A stretch of DNA of 64,000 nucleotides. It comes from Epiperipatus broadwayi. Its lineage: Eukaryota; Onychophora; Udeonychophora; Euonychophora; Peripatidae. Under the pieces are notes generated by a model that saw only the letters and a program-made list of their open reading frames with translations, did not search any database and was not told the origin of the DNA. Within the stretch, counting starts at the first letter, position 1; each line of letters opens with the position of its first letter. The position numbers and the translations under genes are program-made. Shown piece by piece: positions 47,590 to 60,352 of the stretch. The stretch is from the NCBI GenBank assembly GCA_028023455.1, contig JAQFVV010006310.1, positions 2,544,001 through 2,608,000 on the forward strand, in the 5' to 3' direction.

Positions 47590-48250
47590 CATGTTGATTA
47601 GTAGGGAGTTAGAAAGGGGGGGTTAATTCTTTGTTTCAGTGGTTGTGTAGCTGTATTGAAGATCCTGGGTGTGTTCTGTTGCTTGTTGTGTTGATATTTT
47701 CCTAGAGCGTCTTATGTGATGAGTTAAATTTGAAGCATTAGGTCCTAGGCAGTTGTGGTATAGTGAAAAGGTTCCATGTGTCTTCGAACCGGGCTTTTGA
47801 AGCAATAATTTCATCTCTTTTCTTCATTTTGATTAGTTTTTGTATGAAATAAGTGTCCTCATTCAGGTGCGGCGTTGTGAAAATTTTCATGCACCTAACT
47901 GTCCAAATAGCGTATGTTAAGAATATTGAGAGTCTAATCACTGCTATTGTTCTGGTTTTTAGGCAGTCTTTTAATGAAAGAATTTTGTAGTAATCAATTT
48001 TTGAGTGGTCAAAGATAATTTTTCTGATATTTCCCAGCCCTGTACAGTTGAATATAATGTGGTGAACTGTTTCTTTTGTCTCTTGCAGTTTCTGTCAAAT
48101 TCAAAGTAAATTATGGTTTTTGCTAGTAGGGCAGCTCTTCTTATGTTCAATCTTTTTAATTTTAGATGTATTCTCAATATCTCTGCTTTATTCAGTCAAA
48201 GAAGTTGGCTAGCCTTGTCATTAAATAATATTTTACTTTTATTAAATACT
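47590..48250 (-). mobile_element. LINE C-terminal fragment, distinct family
   Basis: The minus strand has a long frame ending at a TAA at 47738-47740. It contains ETVHHIIFNCTGLGNIRKI near 48020-48090, then YYKILSLKDCLKTRT, RLSIFLTYAIWTVRC and DEIIASKARFEDTWNLF. ETVHHIIFNC is the H-x4-C half of the Cys/His motif at the end of several LINE proteins. Upstream, in another frame, EILRIHLKLKRLNIRRAAL is seen, so at least one frameshift occurred. The 3' end lies near 47.59 kb. It does not match the Jockey-like, RTE or 26-kb elements here. Confidence 0.65.
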
Positions 48251-48721
48251 GTCAACTTTAGTTTTATTATTCACAGTCAAGCTGTTAATCTTTTCCTGGT
48301 TATTGCCCCCCCCCTCTTTTATTTTAATTTTTCTGAGCATTAAGCACATTTCTTAAGAAGTAGATCATTTCATATTATATTCATTCCAATCTGATAATTT
48401 ATTCTCCAAGTGAAAATTCAAATTTAATTAAGTATGTGTAAATTCTTCATTATTATCACAATTCAAAAGCATCACCACTTTTTAAATACTCATTGTTAAC
48501 AGAAATATTTGAGCTTTTTCAGATTTTATGTTTTAACTTTTCCCAGAACTAATTTATAATGAATCTTTTGGCAATTTGGATCCTTTCTGATAAAAGCTTT
48601 AAGGAGATCAAAAATGAACAGTTTTCTGTTTCACTTATCAATAACAAAAATATACAAAAATTAACAAAGCGTATGACACACTTGAATGAGAAGTTATAAA
48701 GATACACAGAAATTATTACAA

Positions 48722-48760
48722 GCTAAGCGCTTTCGAGGCCTTTTGCCTCATATTCATAGC
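48722..48760 (-). other. conserved hairpin in Penelope 3' region (copy 2)
   Basis: On the minus strand GCTATGAATATGAGGCAAAA continues to GGCCTCGAAAGCGCTTAGC. The GAGGC/GCCTC stem and the flanking ATGAAT and CGAAA are shared with 21679-21719. Confidence 0.55.
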
Positions 48761-48831
48761 GGTACTGTGAGCTGCAGAACGAAGAAATAGGGCAAGGAAA
48801 CAAAACAGTATGCAAAGTGTATGCAAATGAA

Positions 48832-49078
48832 CTAGATAGTCCAACGTTTGGAGATGTCAAAGCAGGTATCTCGTCTATTGATGGAGTTATTATTGCCATT
48901 AATAAAATATGCTTCTCTGATTTTCCGCTTGATGTCATTTTTCTCAATACAGACTATTTTAGGGCTGGAGGGTTCAAACAAATGTCCTGTCTTCTTGGAA
49001 TGCTCTAAAAATGTTGATGAATTATCATTGTTTTTCATAGCTCTATTATATGTATATCTGTGTTGTGCTGTAAATTAT
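48832..49078 (-). mobile_element. Penelope-like element, GIY-YIG C-terminal fragment
   Basis: The minus-strand frame reads AQHRYTYNRAMKNNDNSS, then FLEHSKKTGHLF, KRKIREAYFING and INRRDTCFDISKRW, and stops near 48835. It aligns without gaps to the last 75 or so residues of the copy at 21.1-21.6 kb, including the candidate catalytic Glu in REAYF. The GIY-YIG core strands are lost. Homology begins at about 49078, where a SINE-A copy starts. The 3' untranslated part, including the shared hairpin, extends to perhaps 48.6 kb. Confidence 0.85.
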
Positions 49079-49160
49079 CAAATAGTATATTGCTTGAGGC
49101 ATTCATAAGAAGTTTAAACACTGGTTGAATATGCCACTTTTTTCACTGCATCTGACCTCC
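49079..49160 (-). repeat. SINE-A copy (tandem pair, 1)
   Basis: Tail complement TATTGCTTGAGGCATTCATA begins near 49089, and head complement TTCACTGCATC lies near 49142. The copy is shortened. Confidence 0.6.
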
Positions 49161-49182
49161 CAAGGCAAAAATAATTGAAAGA

Positions 49183-49295
49183 GTCATTTCTCAGAAGCTT
49201 ATAAAAATTTGTGCACTGGATATCATAGATATGGATAACAATTTATGGGTTTTGAGCTGCAGAATCTGCCTTTCTACCACTGCCCCATATTGCTG
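49183..49295 (-). repeat. SINE-A copy (tandem pair, 2)
   Basis: CATTTCTCAGAAGCTTATAA (tail complement) and GAATCTGCCTTTCTACCACT (head complement) mark a nearly full-length copy. Confidence 0.7.
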
Positions 49296-49299
49296 TTAA

Positions 49300-50885
49300 A
49301 CAATCTTATTATATGGTACATATTTAGTTTAGTATAATTATAACCACTACTTAAAGATTCATTAAAATAATAAAAAGTTCTTTATCACCTATTCTTTTCT
49401 TTCAAACTCAATCCTTAGCTGCTTTTAATATTTTATAATAAAAAAAATGGGGGGAGGTGAAAGAATTAATCTAAATTTATTAATTGTTCAGACAAATCAC
49501 ATTGAAACTACAAATTATTTTTATAATGTTCAATTGGTTATATTTGAAATATAGACTAAACCAAATTCTAATTAAACACAACCACATACTGTCTTTTTTA
49601 CAGGTAAAGGAAGAGTGAGATTAATGAAATCTTTATAGATCATACCAAGATTATAAGTTCATAAAGATCTTTGGAATAAATTAAAAAATATGTACATCTT
49701 TATGAATGAATTCAACAAAACATTTTCACTAAATAGGTATCAACTTCATACACTTTAAACTTTTATTTTATTACTTATGCCCTAATTACATAAATAAAGA
49801 CATTTGAAAAAAGAAAATGATTCCCCATATGTGGTTCATGCTGATCCAACACTCATCATTCATTGCTTAGTATGCAGTAAGTTTATCACCAGAATCTATT
49901 GTAATAATATGGTATTTATAAATACTGAACAAGTATAATAAAGACATAAGAGGTTGTGACTATTTAAGAATACTAATTTGGCAGGAATTGCATCTTAAGG
50001 ATCATTTATCTTTTTCAAGTGTCTTTATTCATGTTGTTAGAGTAGATGTGGTAAATTAAAGTTATAAGTATATTATTACACATAGAAAAAAGTAGAATGT
50101 AGTTGATTGGCTTGTTCTATGTGATTGCATTTAATAATAATATATTCATCTTTAATTAAAATTTAAAGAGTATATCTTGATAAAAATGATATAATTTTTA
50201 ATTATTATTAATTATTAAGGTATTTATCTGGATAGAGGAATGTCATAGCTATGTGTGTAGAAAGTTTGATATAGTGATAATAAATTATAATTATTTAATT
50301 ATTAACTATTTGTCTAATATGAAGTCATCCTAAATTTTACATTATATACTTCCTGATTTTTGCTCTGATCCAAATACCAGTTATTCAGATAAATTTATTA
50401 ATGGCAAAACCAATTAAATCGGTGAAATCAACTTTTCATTCCTTTTCTCCCATACATTTATCAGTTAAAAAAGTTTTTGAGTATATTTAAAAAATATGCT
50501 GACATATTGGTTTGATATTTAATATAATCTTTTCATTCTTTGCATTATAAATTTGATTGTATAATATAGATATGACCAATATGATGCAAGCTCCAAATGT
50601 CACACATTATGGGATTAAACACGAGGATACATCAGATCTCTGATTATAAAAATAAAGAATTAAGTCTAGATATTGTAAAATAATACTTAATCAAAAAAAT
50701 TCAAATTCATTGTGTTAAATTAAAAAAAGGGATTTTTGTTCCAAATTCATTCTGTAAATAGTCCTTTGACACATGTTTAATCTTGAATTGCCTAATCCAC
50801 AATGAATCAATGATAGTTATTTTTATCTTAGTGAGCTGTGTTTTTTTTTTCAATCTTTGTATTCTTTATAGTTTTGTTTATGTTT
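49300..50885. other. anonymous AT-rich interval with SINE-B scraps
   Basis: Short SINE-B matches lie at about 49820-49870 (GTTCATGCTGATCCAACACT) and 49998-50030 (GATCATTTATCTTTTTCAAG), in opposite orientations. No gene was recognised in the rest. Confidence 0.45.
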
Positions 50886-50892
50886 CTTTCAT

Positions 50893-51985
50893 TCATTCAT
50901 CATTGTCAACCACTGCAGGTCTCTCCAAGTTCGGTCCATTTTTTTTATCTCTAGCCTTTCTTCTCTATATCACTCCTGCACACTTCATTATTTCATCCAT
51001 CCATTTCACATGTGATCTCTTTCTGAGTCTTTTACAATCTTTTCGAATTCAGCTTAAGATTTCAACTATCCATCTATTGTTCAACCTGACTCCACTTCAT
51101 TTTCTTAATTCTTTCAATGATATCAGTAATTACTTGTTTGTTCTCTTACCTATATATTTCATTTTCAATCTCTTTTTGTTACTCCTAACATGCATTTCTC
51201 CATATTTCTTTGAGTGATCTGAAATCTCTATATTGCTCTTCTGTTAAGCATTCTCCTTTTCAAACACATAGGCATATTTCCTTGTAATATTAAGTTATGA
51301 CTACCAAAAGCACTCCAACCAAATTTAATTCTATGATTATTTTCATCCATTATGTTTTCATTTGTAGTAATTATTTGACAGAGGTTTTTGTAGTTGTTAA
51401 CTTCTAACTCATCATTATTAATTTTTATATTCAACTTTTGAAAAAAAATCCATTGAACATTACTTTAGTCTTTTTAATATTTAGTCCTACTTTCTTATTT
51501 TCATCTGATAATTTTCCCCAACATTTCCTGAAGCTCTGAAGCATTATTTGCAAAAACAATTACACCATCTGCAAAATCTAAATGACTTAAATAATCTCTA
51601 TTTGCTTTTATTTCTTTGGCTTTCCTTTTTAATTCACATAATACTTCTTGCAGCATTGCTGTAAAAAGTTTTGGAGATATGGAGTCACCCTGTCATATAC
51701 TCTTCTTAATGTTAATCTTCCTAGTATCATTATGTAATCTAATTGTTGTGTTGCATTTTTATAAATATTCTTCAGAATATGACAATATCCTGGATCTATA
51801 TCTTGATGATCCAATGCTTTAATCACTGAAGAAATGTTTATAGAATCAAATACTTTTTTATAATCTACAAATCCAAAGCATAATGACAACTCATATTCAT
51901 TGATCCTTTCTATAACTTTTCTCAATATTTGGCTATAATCCACTGTACAAAACCACTTTTAAATCCAGCTTGCTCTTTTGGTTAG
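50893..51985 (-). mobile_element. RTE-like LINE, 5'-truncated (copy 4)
   Basis: The minus strand is co-linear with RTE copy 2. From the right it reads CFGFVDYKKVFDSINISSV, LDHQDIDPGYCHILKNIY and a decayed RQGDS block. The catalytic box is changed to FADG near 51571, and NNYKNLCQIIT and KFGWSAFG follow at 51.25-51.4 kb. The 3' region reaches about 50.89 kb with a short ATC-type run. The 144-codon open frame on the opposite strand at 50783-51217 is the antisense shadow of this element. Confidence 0.85.
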
Positions 51986-51989
51986 TTGA

Positions 51990-53090
51990 ACAAAATTCTT
52001 GATGAAAACAAAATAGACTCAGAAATTTCATTTATACTATGCAAAGATTAAAATTTTTTTTTTTCTATAGTATTATATATTTTTATATCATGAAATATAT
52101 ATACACACAAACATTGAATAGTAGTGGGAAAATTGTATAGCATTTGAACTCGTGCGAGAAAAAATTAAACGTTTTGTAATACATTGGCCATCCCTGACAG
52201 TATACCAAAATAAACAAAAAAAGGGAAATTAAGATGATTTTTTTAAAAAAAAAAAATAGTATGAAGAAAGTATACAAGGAATATTAGAGTGGCTTGATAA
52301 ATTTAGAGATAGAGTATGATTTAGTAAAAGGAATGGAAAAAGGTTATTGATTTTAAAAGGAAATTATGAAAATGAGTAATGACATTAAATAGTTTGCAGC
52401 AGTGCAAAGGCTTTTTCACCAACTTTTCACAATTGACAAAAATTATTGGAAAACTACAGTTTCCAGACTAATCAATTGTTACATAAAGGGAGATTTATAA
52501 GATTTCTTTCTTTTCTTTATTATCAGGCTAATAATATTCTGATATTCATTAGTAACCAAAATTAGATGCACAACTGGATTGATTATAGCTTGCTTACTCT
52601 GAAAAAAATGCTGATCTTCGAAAAAAAATTTTCAGCTATTTTGATACTGATTTTAATTCATGGTATGAATTTGTAAAGTGTAATTATTATATTGCAAGGC
52701 ATGTATAAAGGAAAGTAGCAGTATTTAAATGTGAAGCTAAAAATGCTTAACAAGATGACTTCGAAAGAAAATGCCTGATAATCATGTTTGTTGTTTATGA
52801 TGAGTCTTTAACCTGACTTTTAATATGAACAAGTATTCTGTACTCCACAAGAATGTATTTGATCATCATCACTTATAGTTTTCATTGCTTTCTGCATGTC
52901 TTAATTATGTAATGCATTGTGTCTTATATAGTATGTTGTAAAATTAATGATTTTATTTGTAATTATGGTAAATGTTTAAACATACTAAGTGAACACTATT
53001 AAATTCATAAGCTAATCCATATGATTGAAATCTTGTCATTTATTTTTAGATAGCTGCTTATGTAGAATCACTATTTATATAAAAGAATAG
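51990..53090. other. anonymous AT-rich interval
   Basis: No gene or element was recognised. Confidence 0.45.
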
Positions 53091-53092
53091 TT

Positions 53093-53175
53093 AAGTGATT
53101 TATTGGTCAAGAGTTCACAAGAAAATTGAGTACTGATAGTGGCAAAGCTGGAACATTATTTGTGTATCCTAAGTA
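53093..53175 (-). repeat. SINE-A copy 1 of a tandem trio, headless
   Basis: Tail complement GATTTATTGGTCAAGAGTTC and the middle complement GATAGTGGCAAAGCTGGAAC are present. The head is absent. Confidence 0.65.
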
Positions 53176-53192
53176 GGGCAAAAAAATAATCA

Positions 53193-53308
53193 AATAATTT
53201 TATTGCTTGGAAGTTCATAAGTAATTTGAGTATCAGATGTGATAGAGCTGGTTCATGATCCACAGATTTTGACTATAGAGTCTGCCACCCTACAGCTGCA
53301 CCATGTAA
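53193..53308 (-). repeat. SINE-A copy 2 of a tandem trio
   Basis: TTTTATTGCTTGGAAGTTCA, GGTTCATGATCCACAG and GAGTCTGCCACCCTACAGCT mark tail, middle and head complements. Confidence 0.8.
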
Positions 53309-53317
53309 GATAAAAAT

Positions 53318-53440
53318 CAGTTAAATAGTTTAATGCTTTGAGGGAGTTCATAAGAAGTTTGAGCACCAAAAGTGACAGTGCTGGACTATGATCCATGGAC
53401 CTTGAGGTCCAGAGTCTGCCACTTTATTACTGCATCAAAA
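53318..53440 (-). repeat. SINE-A copy 3 of a tandem trio
   Basis: GACTATGATCCATGGACCTT and CCAGAGTCTGCCACTTTATT are close to the family consensus. It is one of the best preserved copies. Confidence 0.85.
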
Positions 53441-53971
53441 AATACAGGACAACATTTACATTAGCGACAACTCAAAAATAAAATGACAATCTTTAAAAAT
53501 TTTGGATCAGTATGTGTAAGTATCAGTTTTAAGTATTGTTTTTATTGTAAGACTTACATACAAGAAAACAACTAACAAGTATTTCATTAAAACTTGCATT
53601 TTTTACTTATTTTTTAAAAATACTTTTCTATTTAAAAAGTAATTCATGTCATATTTGAGCTCTAGAAGTAGCAGACTGATATCCAATCACTTTCCCATTG
53701 TGCTAATCCACAGAAAGACTTGAGCACTGTAAATCTTATAAAGAAAAAGTAATTGTTCTGATCAATAATTTTTTTATAATTTATAATAATGTAAATTAAT
53801 GTAAATTTTTATTATAATATTAGTATAACTTCTACTATTTGAAAACCTTGTTTAAATATACTTAAAACGTGTTTGGAAAGTTAAGATATTAGTTGTAAAT
53901 ATTGGAATGTTTGTGTTAAGGGAGTGGCATCAACAGCAAAATATTATAGACAATAAAATAAATAATAATCT

Positions 53972-54094
53972 AATGGTTTATTGCTTAGGAATTCATAATT
54001 TTGGGAACAGAAGTAACAGCTGAGTTGGATCATGTATTGAATCTTGAGTTCCAGAATCTGCCATTCTACCACTTTATTAAGCCACGCAGGGCAT
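53972..54094 (-). repeat. SINE-A copy
   Basis: GGTTTATTGCTTAGGAATTC begins near 53975, and CCAGAATCTGCCATTCTACC lies near 54052. Full length, minus strand. Confidence 0.8.
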
Positions 54095-54272
54095 CATGGA
54101 CAACAAACTAGTGATGTTTATTTAATTAAAATTAAATGATTACATTAAATAATAAAACATATTGAGGCTCTTGTATATTCAAATAAAAAAATAATATTAC
54201 ATGACAAATATCAAAATTACAGAAGATCTAAAAGGGAAAAAATATATATTAAAATATAGAATTACAATTCAG

Positions 54273-54400
54273 AAAGAAAAGCCACACCAACATTCGAAGG
54301 ACTATGTTTAGGGATCTCTTATTAATGCCGGAAAAGCTCTTCGGGGACACTTGGGGGCAACTTAGGCCACTGGATGAAGAGCCAATCCGCAGGCATGATA
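54273..54400. other. GC-rich unclassified patch with stem-forming ends
   Basis: Within roughly 25-30% GC DNA, this short patch has about half G+C in its core (54330-54395). GCTCTTC and GAAGAGC form complementary ends around GGGGACACTTGGGGGCAACT. No open frame is convincing. It could be the conserved core of a SINE or a structured RNA, but I recognise neither. Confidence 0.45.
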
Positions 54401-55765
54401 ATTAAAAATTAATTCAAGATTAAAAAATGGTTCAGTTTGATGGAAAATGACAAATGATCACTGTCAATTAAAACATGTACTGCACAATGATCACTGGCTA
54501 AATCACTAAATGAAGAGCCAGTTGTTCTGTTATAAAACTAGTACACAATAATTATAGACTAAGTTTGAACGATGAGCTTCTTGCTCTGATCATGAAATTA
54601 ATTTGTCACAATAATAACTAATGTATCAAATGGGTATATTTTCTAATTTGGAAAATTAATTACTAATGATTGTTATAATATGTATAACAAATCTAAACAA
54701 ATGTATACCAACAAAATTTATATTGTAATTGTATGTGTATTTTCATTAATAAAAAAAAAACATCAGTGTTATCACTATAGTGCATGTAAACTACAAAAAT
54801 TGACAATTATTCAGTTTCAAGCTTAAATCTGATAATTAGTGATGCCATTAAGGAGAGCAAAGTACAAGTGGTTGTAAAAATGTCTGATGGTACATGAACC
54901 AAGGGTTATTAATGGTGATATTCGTACTCTTGTTTAATAAATTTAATTTGCCTTTAAGCGAGAATTTAATATACATACATACTTAATTCTTAAAAAAAAT
55001 TATCGTAGCATCTTGTTATCATTATAAAACAAGAAAACTTCTCTAAACACGCATTATTATGATTATATTATTATAAAAGAAAACTTTATAAAATAATTTT
55101 ATAAAGTTTTTTTTTTTAAAAAATGACATATTTTGAAATGTTAACGTTAATTAAAATTAATTATAACTGAATTCAGCAAAAGATGAAAATAATTTTTTTT
55201 TTTTTTTAAAAAAAAAGGAACCTGCAATTTTTAATATTTTTCTACAGCATCAATAAAGAAACCTGTTTTTCTTTCTTGACTCAGTTATTGTAATTTAGCA
55301 GAAAATATGAATGACATTTATTAAAAGATGATAATGAGATATTCCTATTTGTTAAAAGCTTTTCAAATTTTTTTCCATAATGAAATAAGTGTTTGTTGGC
55401 ATGCAGTTTGTTGAACACGGTCACGTGCAGAATTAACTAAATAATGAAGATAATTAAAAAATTATGACAAGTATTTTAAAAGAAAATTCATAAATTTTAA
55501 ACCACAAAAATTCTCTTAAGAAAAAACGCGCTGAGAGTAAAAAAATTCAATCCGTATAAGACGAATTTGTAGGCAAGATGATATAGAAGCGAGGTTTTAA
55601 TTAAAATTGATTATGATTTAACAAACAAATAATATGTCCAGGTTAAGTTCTTTGCTGAACAAATAAAATATTTATAAATAGATTATGTTCATCACCATAA
55701 ATGTTTGTTTATTTAAAATATATAAATGTTATACATTTAAAATTATAAAATAGCTTCTATTATGT
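54401..55765. other. anonymous interval with a CpG-enriched stretch
   Basis: CpGs recur between about 54.95 and 55.6 kb (for example GAACACGGTCACGTGCAG and AAACGCGCTGAG). No transcription unit could be tied to it. Nothing else was recognised. Confidence 0.35.
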
Positions 55766-55767
55766 AT

Positions 55768-55922
55768 ATTGAAAAATTAAATGGTTTTTCACCTTATGTC
55801 TTTAATTTTTCAATACTTTAGCATTAGATCTGCTGTGATGAAACTCAACTCTAATACTAGCTCTAACCCAGTACGGTTGTAATGTTTCACAGCCGGTCTA
55901 ATATTAAAGTATATTTCAACAT
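55768..55922. repeat. two adjacent hairpins
   Basis: TTGAAAAATTAAA at 55769 pairs with TTTAATTTTTCAA ending at 55813. Next to it, AATACTTTAGCATTAGATCT pairs imperfectly with the complement of GGTCTAATATTAAAGTATAT near 55895-55914. These could be parts of one decayed foldback element. Confidence 0.6.
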
Positions 55923-55924
55923 AC

Positions 55925-57000
55925 ACAATATAAGCTACTTTATATATTTTTAAAACAATATTATGTGCCAAATGCCATCCTTATATATAAATAATACAAT
56001 AACAGCTCTCCATTTTATTGCAGTTTAGAGTAATCTTGAGTAATCATTGATTATCAGATGTGTATAAAATTCCTATCTCTAATATTTGAATTCCATCCTC
56101 AAACTAGTTTATAGCTTTTGCCTTTATCAATGAGGTCCAGAGAGCCATTCTTGCATTGTTTTAAACTGATAGTTTGATGATTTGTTATTATCTCATATAT
56201 GTGTATATTAAGATAAAATGTAAGTCTTTAAATTGCTTTTAGATAGGTCTCTACAGAACAAAGGCTTCTCTATCAGTTCCACTTCGAGAAACATCAGAGG
56301 AGAAATTAGGAATCTCCAAGCTTGTGAGTTGCCTAGGGGTTAAGTTTGAGTGTTTTTTTAATGATAGTTATCTGGATTGATTGTGGACTGACTACCTGAG
56401 CTGTTGAAAGAGATTTCAAGTTTACTTGGCCATGTTCAAAACAGTTTGTAAGCCATGGTTTAACATGGGCTACACTGTTGTACCATAGGACACTATATAC
56501 ACATATATAAAATCTATCAAATATTAAGTTTGTATGATTATATATTATGTCATCATCATTCTTGGACTATTGCAGAATAAATGTCTTTTTAAGCTCTTTC
56601 TAAATACTATGGTTTAGTATAATTCTTTTTCAGACATATTTTGCATAGAGATATTTTCAAAATCAATTATGCTGTATTGAAATTGATTCATGACTTCTGT
56701 TGTTTTACTTTCATAATTTATTACTCTATTTTCTATGATAACAAATTATCCAACTATCAGCTTAAACAATATGATAATATAAGAGCAATGCTCCACTTTT
56801 GGCGCATATAAAATCAGTATTCTAATTCTCATTCTCAGATTGATTTCTTGATTTTGCTCTTAATAATGAGGCCTGGAATTTATTGCTGGATGGAAGCAAT
56901 GCAAGTATGCATCTGGCAATCATATTTAACTTCATTGCATCCACTGAGCTGAAAACTTGAAATTCAAATGGGTCTAAAGTTATTTTGAACTCTAATTTAC
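55925..57000. other. anonymous interval
   Basis: No gene or element was recognised. A 66-codon minus frame (56822-57022) runs into the following tandem repeat and has no motif. Confidence 0.45.
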
Positions 57001-57002
57001 TG

Positions 57003-57194
57003 AAATATTTAGTTAGTTTCAAGTCTATATAACTTTTAAGCAGATTGTTTTGGTTTCAAAATCTTAGACTGATTTGATTTCAAGTTTTTAGCTTGCAGAA
57101 ATATTTAGTTAGTTTCAAATCTATATAACTTTTAAGCAGATTGTCTTGGTTTCAAAATCTTAGCCTGATTTGATTTCAAGTTTTTATCTTGGCA
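57003..57194. repeat. 96-bp tandem duplication, highly similar
   Basis: AAATATTTAGTTAGTTTCAA starts at 57003 and again at 57099. The two units differ at only a few positions, so the event is relatively young. Confidence 0.95.
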
Positions 57195-57584
57195 ATAAAA
57201 TGGAGTTAAGGATGGTTTCTGGATACATTATGTGTGTATATGTATACAATTTTAATATCACATTAATTGCATATAATTTTTAAAAAGTCAGATATTTACA
57301 GATGGTTTATATTTCTGTCTATTTCAGTCTTGATTTTAATTTTACAAATACAAAAAATATAAGTGAAAATATTTTAAAAATTGTAATGCAAGATTTTATG
57401 TTTTAAGGAAATATTACAATACTATTGGAAAAATCTTGGTTATTTATTTTAGGCAAATTTTATACTTCAATTTAAAATATGATTTTTTATGATCAATATT
57501 GCAATGTGCATAAAAGATATGATGTAATGTTCAAAGCTTCCATTCTTATTACTTTGATTATATTAAGTATTCACAAAAAAACAT

Positions 57585-57845
57585 TTTAATGCACTTTTCA
57601 CAATGCTTTATTTAATTTTGACTGGCTAGCAGTCTTCTTCAGATATTTTGAAATATCTTTCATCAACTTTTAGTATTTTTTCAAGATGCTTTAATTTATG
57701 GCAATTTCTGCTGGCTAATAGTCTTTTTCAAATATTTCACAATATTTGAAAAGTTCTTGGTGAATGATATTTCAGAATATCTGAAGAAGACTGCTAGCCA
57801 ATCAAAGCTGTTGCAAATTAATTAAAGTTTTGTAAAAAATGCGTT
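57585..57845. repeat. foldback element
   Basis: Arms 57617-57657 and 57766-57806 are inverted copies with two mismatches over 41 bp (left arm begins TTTGACTGGCTAGCAGTCTT). Weaker complementarity continues outward to about 57585 and 57845. A diverged third copy of the motif (CTGCTGGCTAATAGTCTTTT) lies between the arms. Confidence 0.8.
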
Positions 57846-57849
57846 AAGA

Positions 57850-60350
57850 GAAAGGTGTTTTTTGGTAAAGATGTTGCAATGAAATTTAAGTACTATTTGA
57901 AAATTTTTTTCTCTTCTCAACACTTTATGAGAGTTGGTAATATTTAGCACTTTTAAGTTCATCTTGTCTCTTTTTTCATATTTAATAAATTAATTATGCA
58001 ATACTAGAACAGGAGCAAAATAATAACAGGACTACAATAAAATATATAAACTAGGATAACAGTTTAAACTAATGCATTATTCTTATCATCAGGATTTACA
58101 AATATCTTATTCAAAAAAAAAAAAATTCAAAGAAGGAGAGCAAATGTATATTATTTCAAATTTTCTTAAAAAATTATTTATACAAGAAAATATTATATTA
58201 GGACAGTAATTAATCAAAGATTGATATAATTAAATGATAGTTTAAGGAACAATGAAGTTGAGAGGAAAAAAAAAACATTTTTATGGACTTAATTTCTAGA
58301 AAGAGCAGATGTGAGAAAATGAAGTTAAAAGAAACAATGTAATCATATTTCACCAAACATATGGAAAACTTATTATAAAAATATAAAATTGTAACTATAA
58401 TATCTAAATGAAACTAAATATATTACATAATATATATATTGTAATGGAATAAAATGGACAAATCTACTTATGGATGCCCGAAATCATTTGGGTATACCAA
58501 ATCTGTAACAATATAAATGGGCTAGCTGAAATTAATACAGCTCCATAAATTAAGCAAGCCAAATCTGTGATGGAATAAATTTAAGTAATGATTTTATTTA
58601 AACCCTATTAATAAAGTAATCCAAAATCTATATTGGAATACAAGTTAAACTCTTTTAATAATATTTATATATTAAATATATGATAAAACTGTCTGGATAC
58701 CAAATTGTAATACACAATTTGAAATAATTTATTTATAACAGATATATTAAGTACTAAAATTTACAATAATATTAAAGAATGAATAAAATTATCTAAGCTT
58801 AATGATTATATATAAACTTTGTATCAATAATTTATCAACTAGCTTTATTGTATGTTTGATTAATATCAATTTTAATAGTTACTGAAGTATAATAAAGTAA
58901 TAAAATTATTATTTTGCTAATTAAATTTTAAATGTTTGTGATTGCATAAAGACTTTGAATTATTATTAATTATATCATGTACCAACAATGTCAAATAAGA
59001 CTATTGACTCAATTTTGTTTACAAAATAAACAATATTGATTACTATTTTTAAAGAATCTTGAAATATTGTATTATAAAATATTCTGTTTGTTTTGACTGT
59101 AATATGATGCTAAGACATTGCTCATTTTTGACCACAAAAATCGTATTTATTATTTGTTGTCTCCAATAGACAATATGTATATAAAATAGACATAAGAAAA
59201 TGCTAATCTGTTCTAGTTTGTTTAATTGACCATTTATAAGCAAAGGAAAACAAGTTATTAAATAAAATTTATTATAATTGTTTAAATTTAGAGTTATTAA
59301 AATTTTCTTTTGGTTAATTATATATCTATATGTCCACCTGCACATATATATATATATTAAATGACCTTAAAACAACATCAATAATAATACAAATAATAAT
59401 TATATAAATAAAGCATACTATCTGTTTTATAAAATGAAATAGATACTAATCAGTGTTTGTGCACAAAGAGTTCTATTCTTTAAGTTACTTTTTATTAAGT
59501 TTATGCAAAGAAATTTCTTTAAAAAAATCCATATAATGATGATATTTTCAGAGATATAATAATTCCCCAAGAGCTTTGTTTTCTTTTAAAATATTCAAAG
59601 TTTATTAAAATAAATAATTCATAATAGATTATAGCAATATTCACATTTTAGTTAATGGTGAATAATAAGCATTGTTTTATCCTTCCAAATTCATATTTTA
59701 ATAAATCCAAACTATAATTCATTTGGTAATAATCCTTGGTAAATTATTTATTGGCACACAAATTGACACATATATATGTATGTTAATTTACTTAGTAAAA
59801 CTATAAACATTTTATAACTTAGAATACAGTTAAATAAATTCACTTCATAGTTGTTAAAATAGGACATCTCAAAACACAAAATTGTTCTTTGTAGTAAAAT
59901 ATCCACTGCTTAGCTCTCCATTGTACTATTTACATAAAACATTTTAAAAATATATATTATGTTTAAAAAATATTATTTGTACAAAAATACAGTATACTAA
60001 CTGAAGTGATAGAGTTATATATATATAAAGTGTTTTAAATTAATTCATGGACTTTTTATATCATTTGTCTATTGATGTAACATTTAGATCATTGATCTAG
60101 AAGCAGTATCTAGTGTCAACTCAATTTTGTCTCTTTTAAGTTATTGAGTACTTATTGTACTTTAATTAAAGATCATTAGAATATGCAGCATCCTCAACAA
60201 AATGTTTTTTTTTAATTTTAGAAAGAAAATATTTAAAATTAATAATAACTATGATTTTTAATTTCTTATTAAATTACAAATCAGAGAATAAAAATATATT
60301 CATTTGTTTAACAAAAGATTATTACATTTTTTTTATATCTTTAATAATAA
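57850..60350. other. anonymous AT-rich interval
   Basis: No gene or element was recognised in this 2.5-kb stretch. The 98-codon minus frame at 59049-59345 is hydrophobic, low in complexity and without motifs. Confidence 0.5.
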
Positions 60351-60352
60351 TA

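Noticed and set aside
48723-49108. Overlapping frames of 63-86 codons around the second Penelope-like copy
   Set aside because: Only the minus frame ending at about 48835 matches the element; the rest are shadows.
50783-51217. 144-codon plus-strand open frame
   Set aside because: It is the exact antisense of RTE copy 4, which has recognisable RT and C-terminal motifs on the minus strand. The predicted protein is a leucine/serine/phenylalanine-rich shadow.
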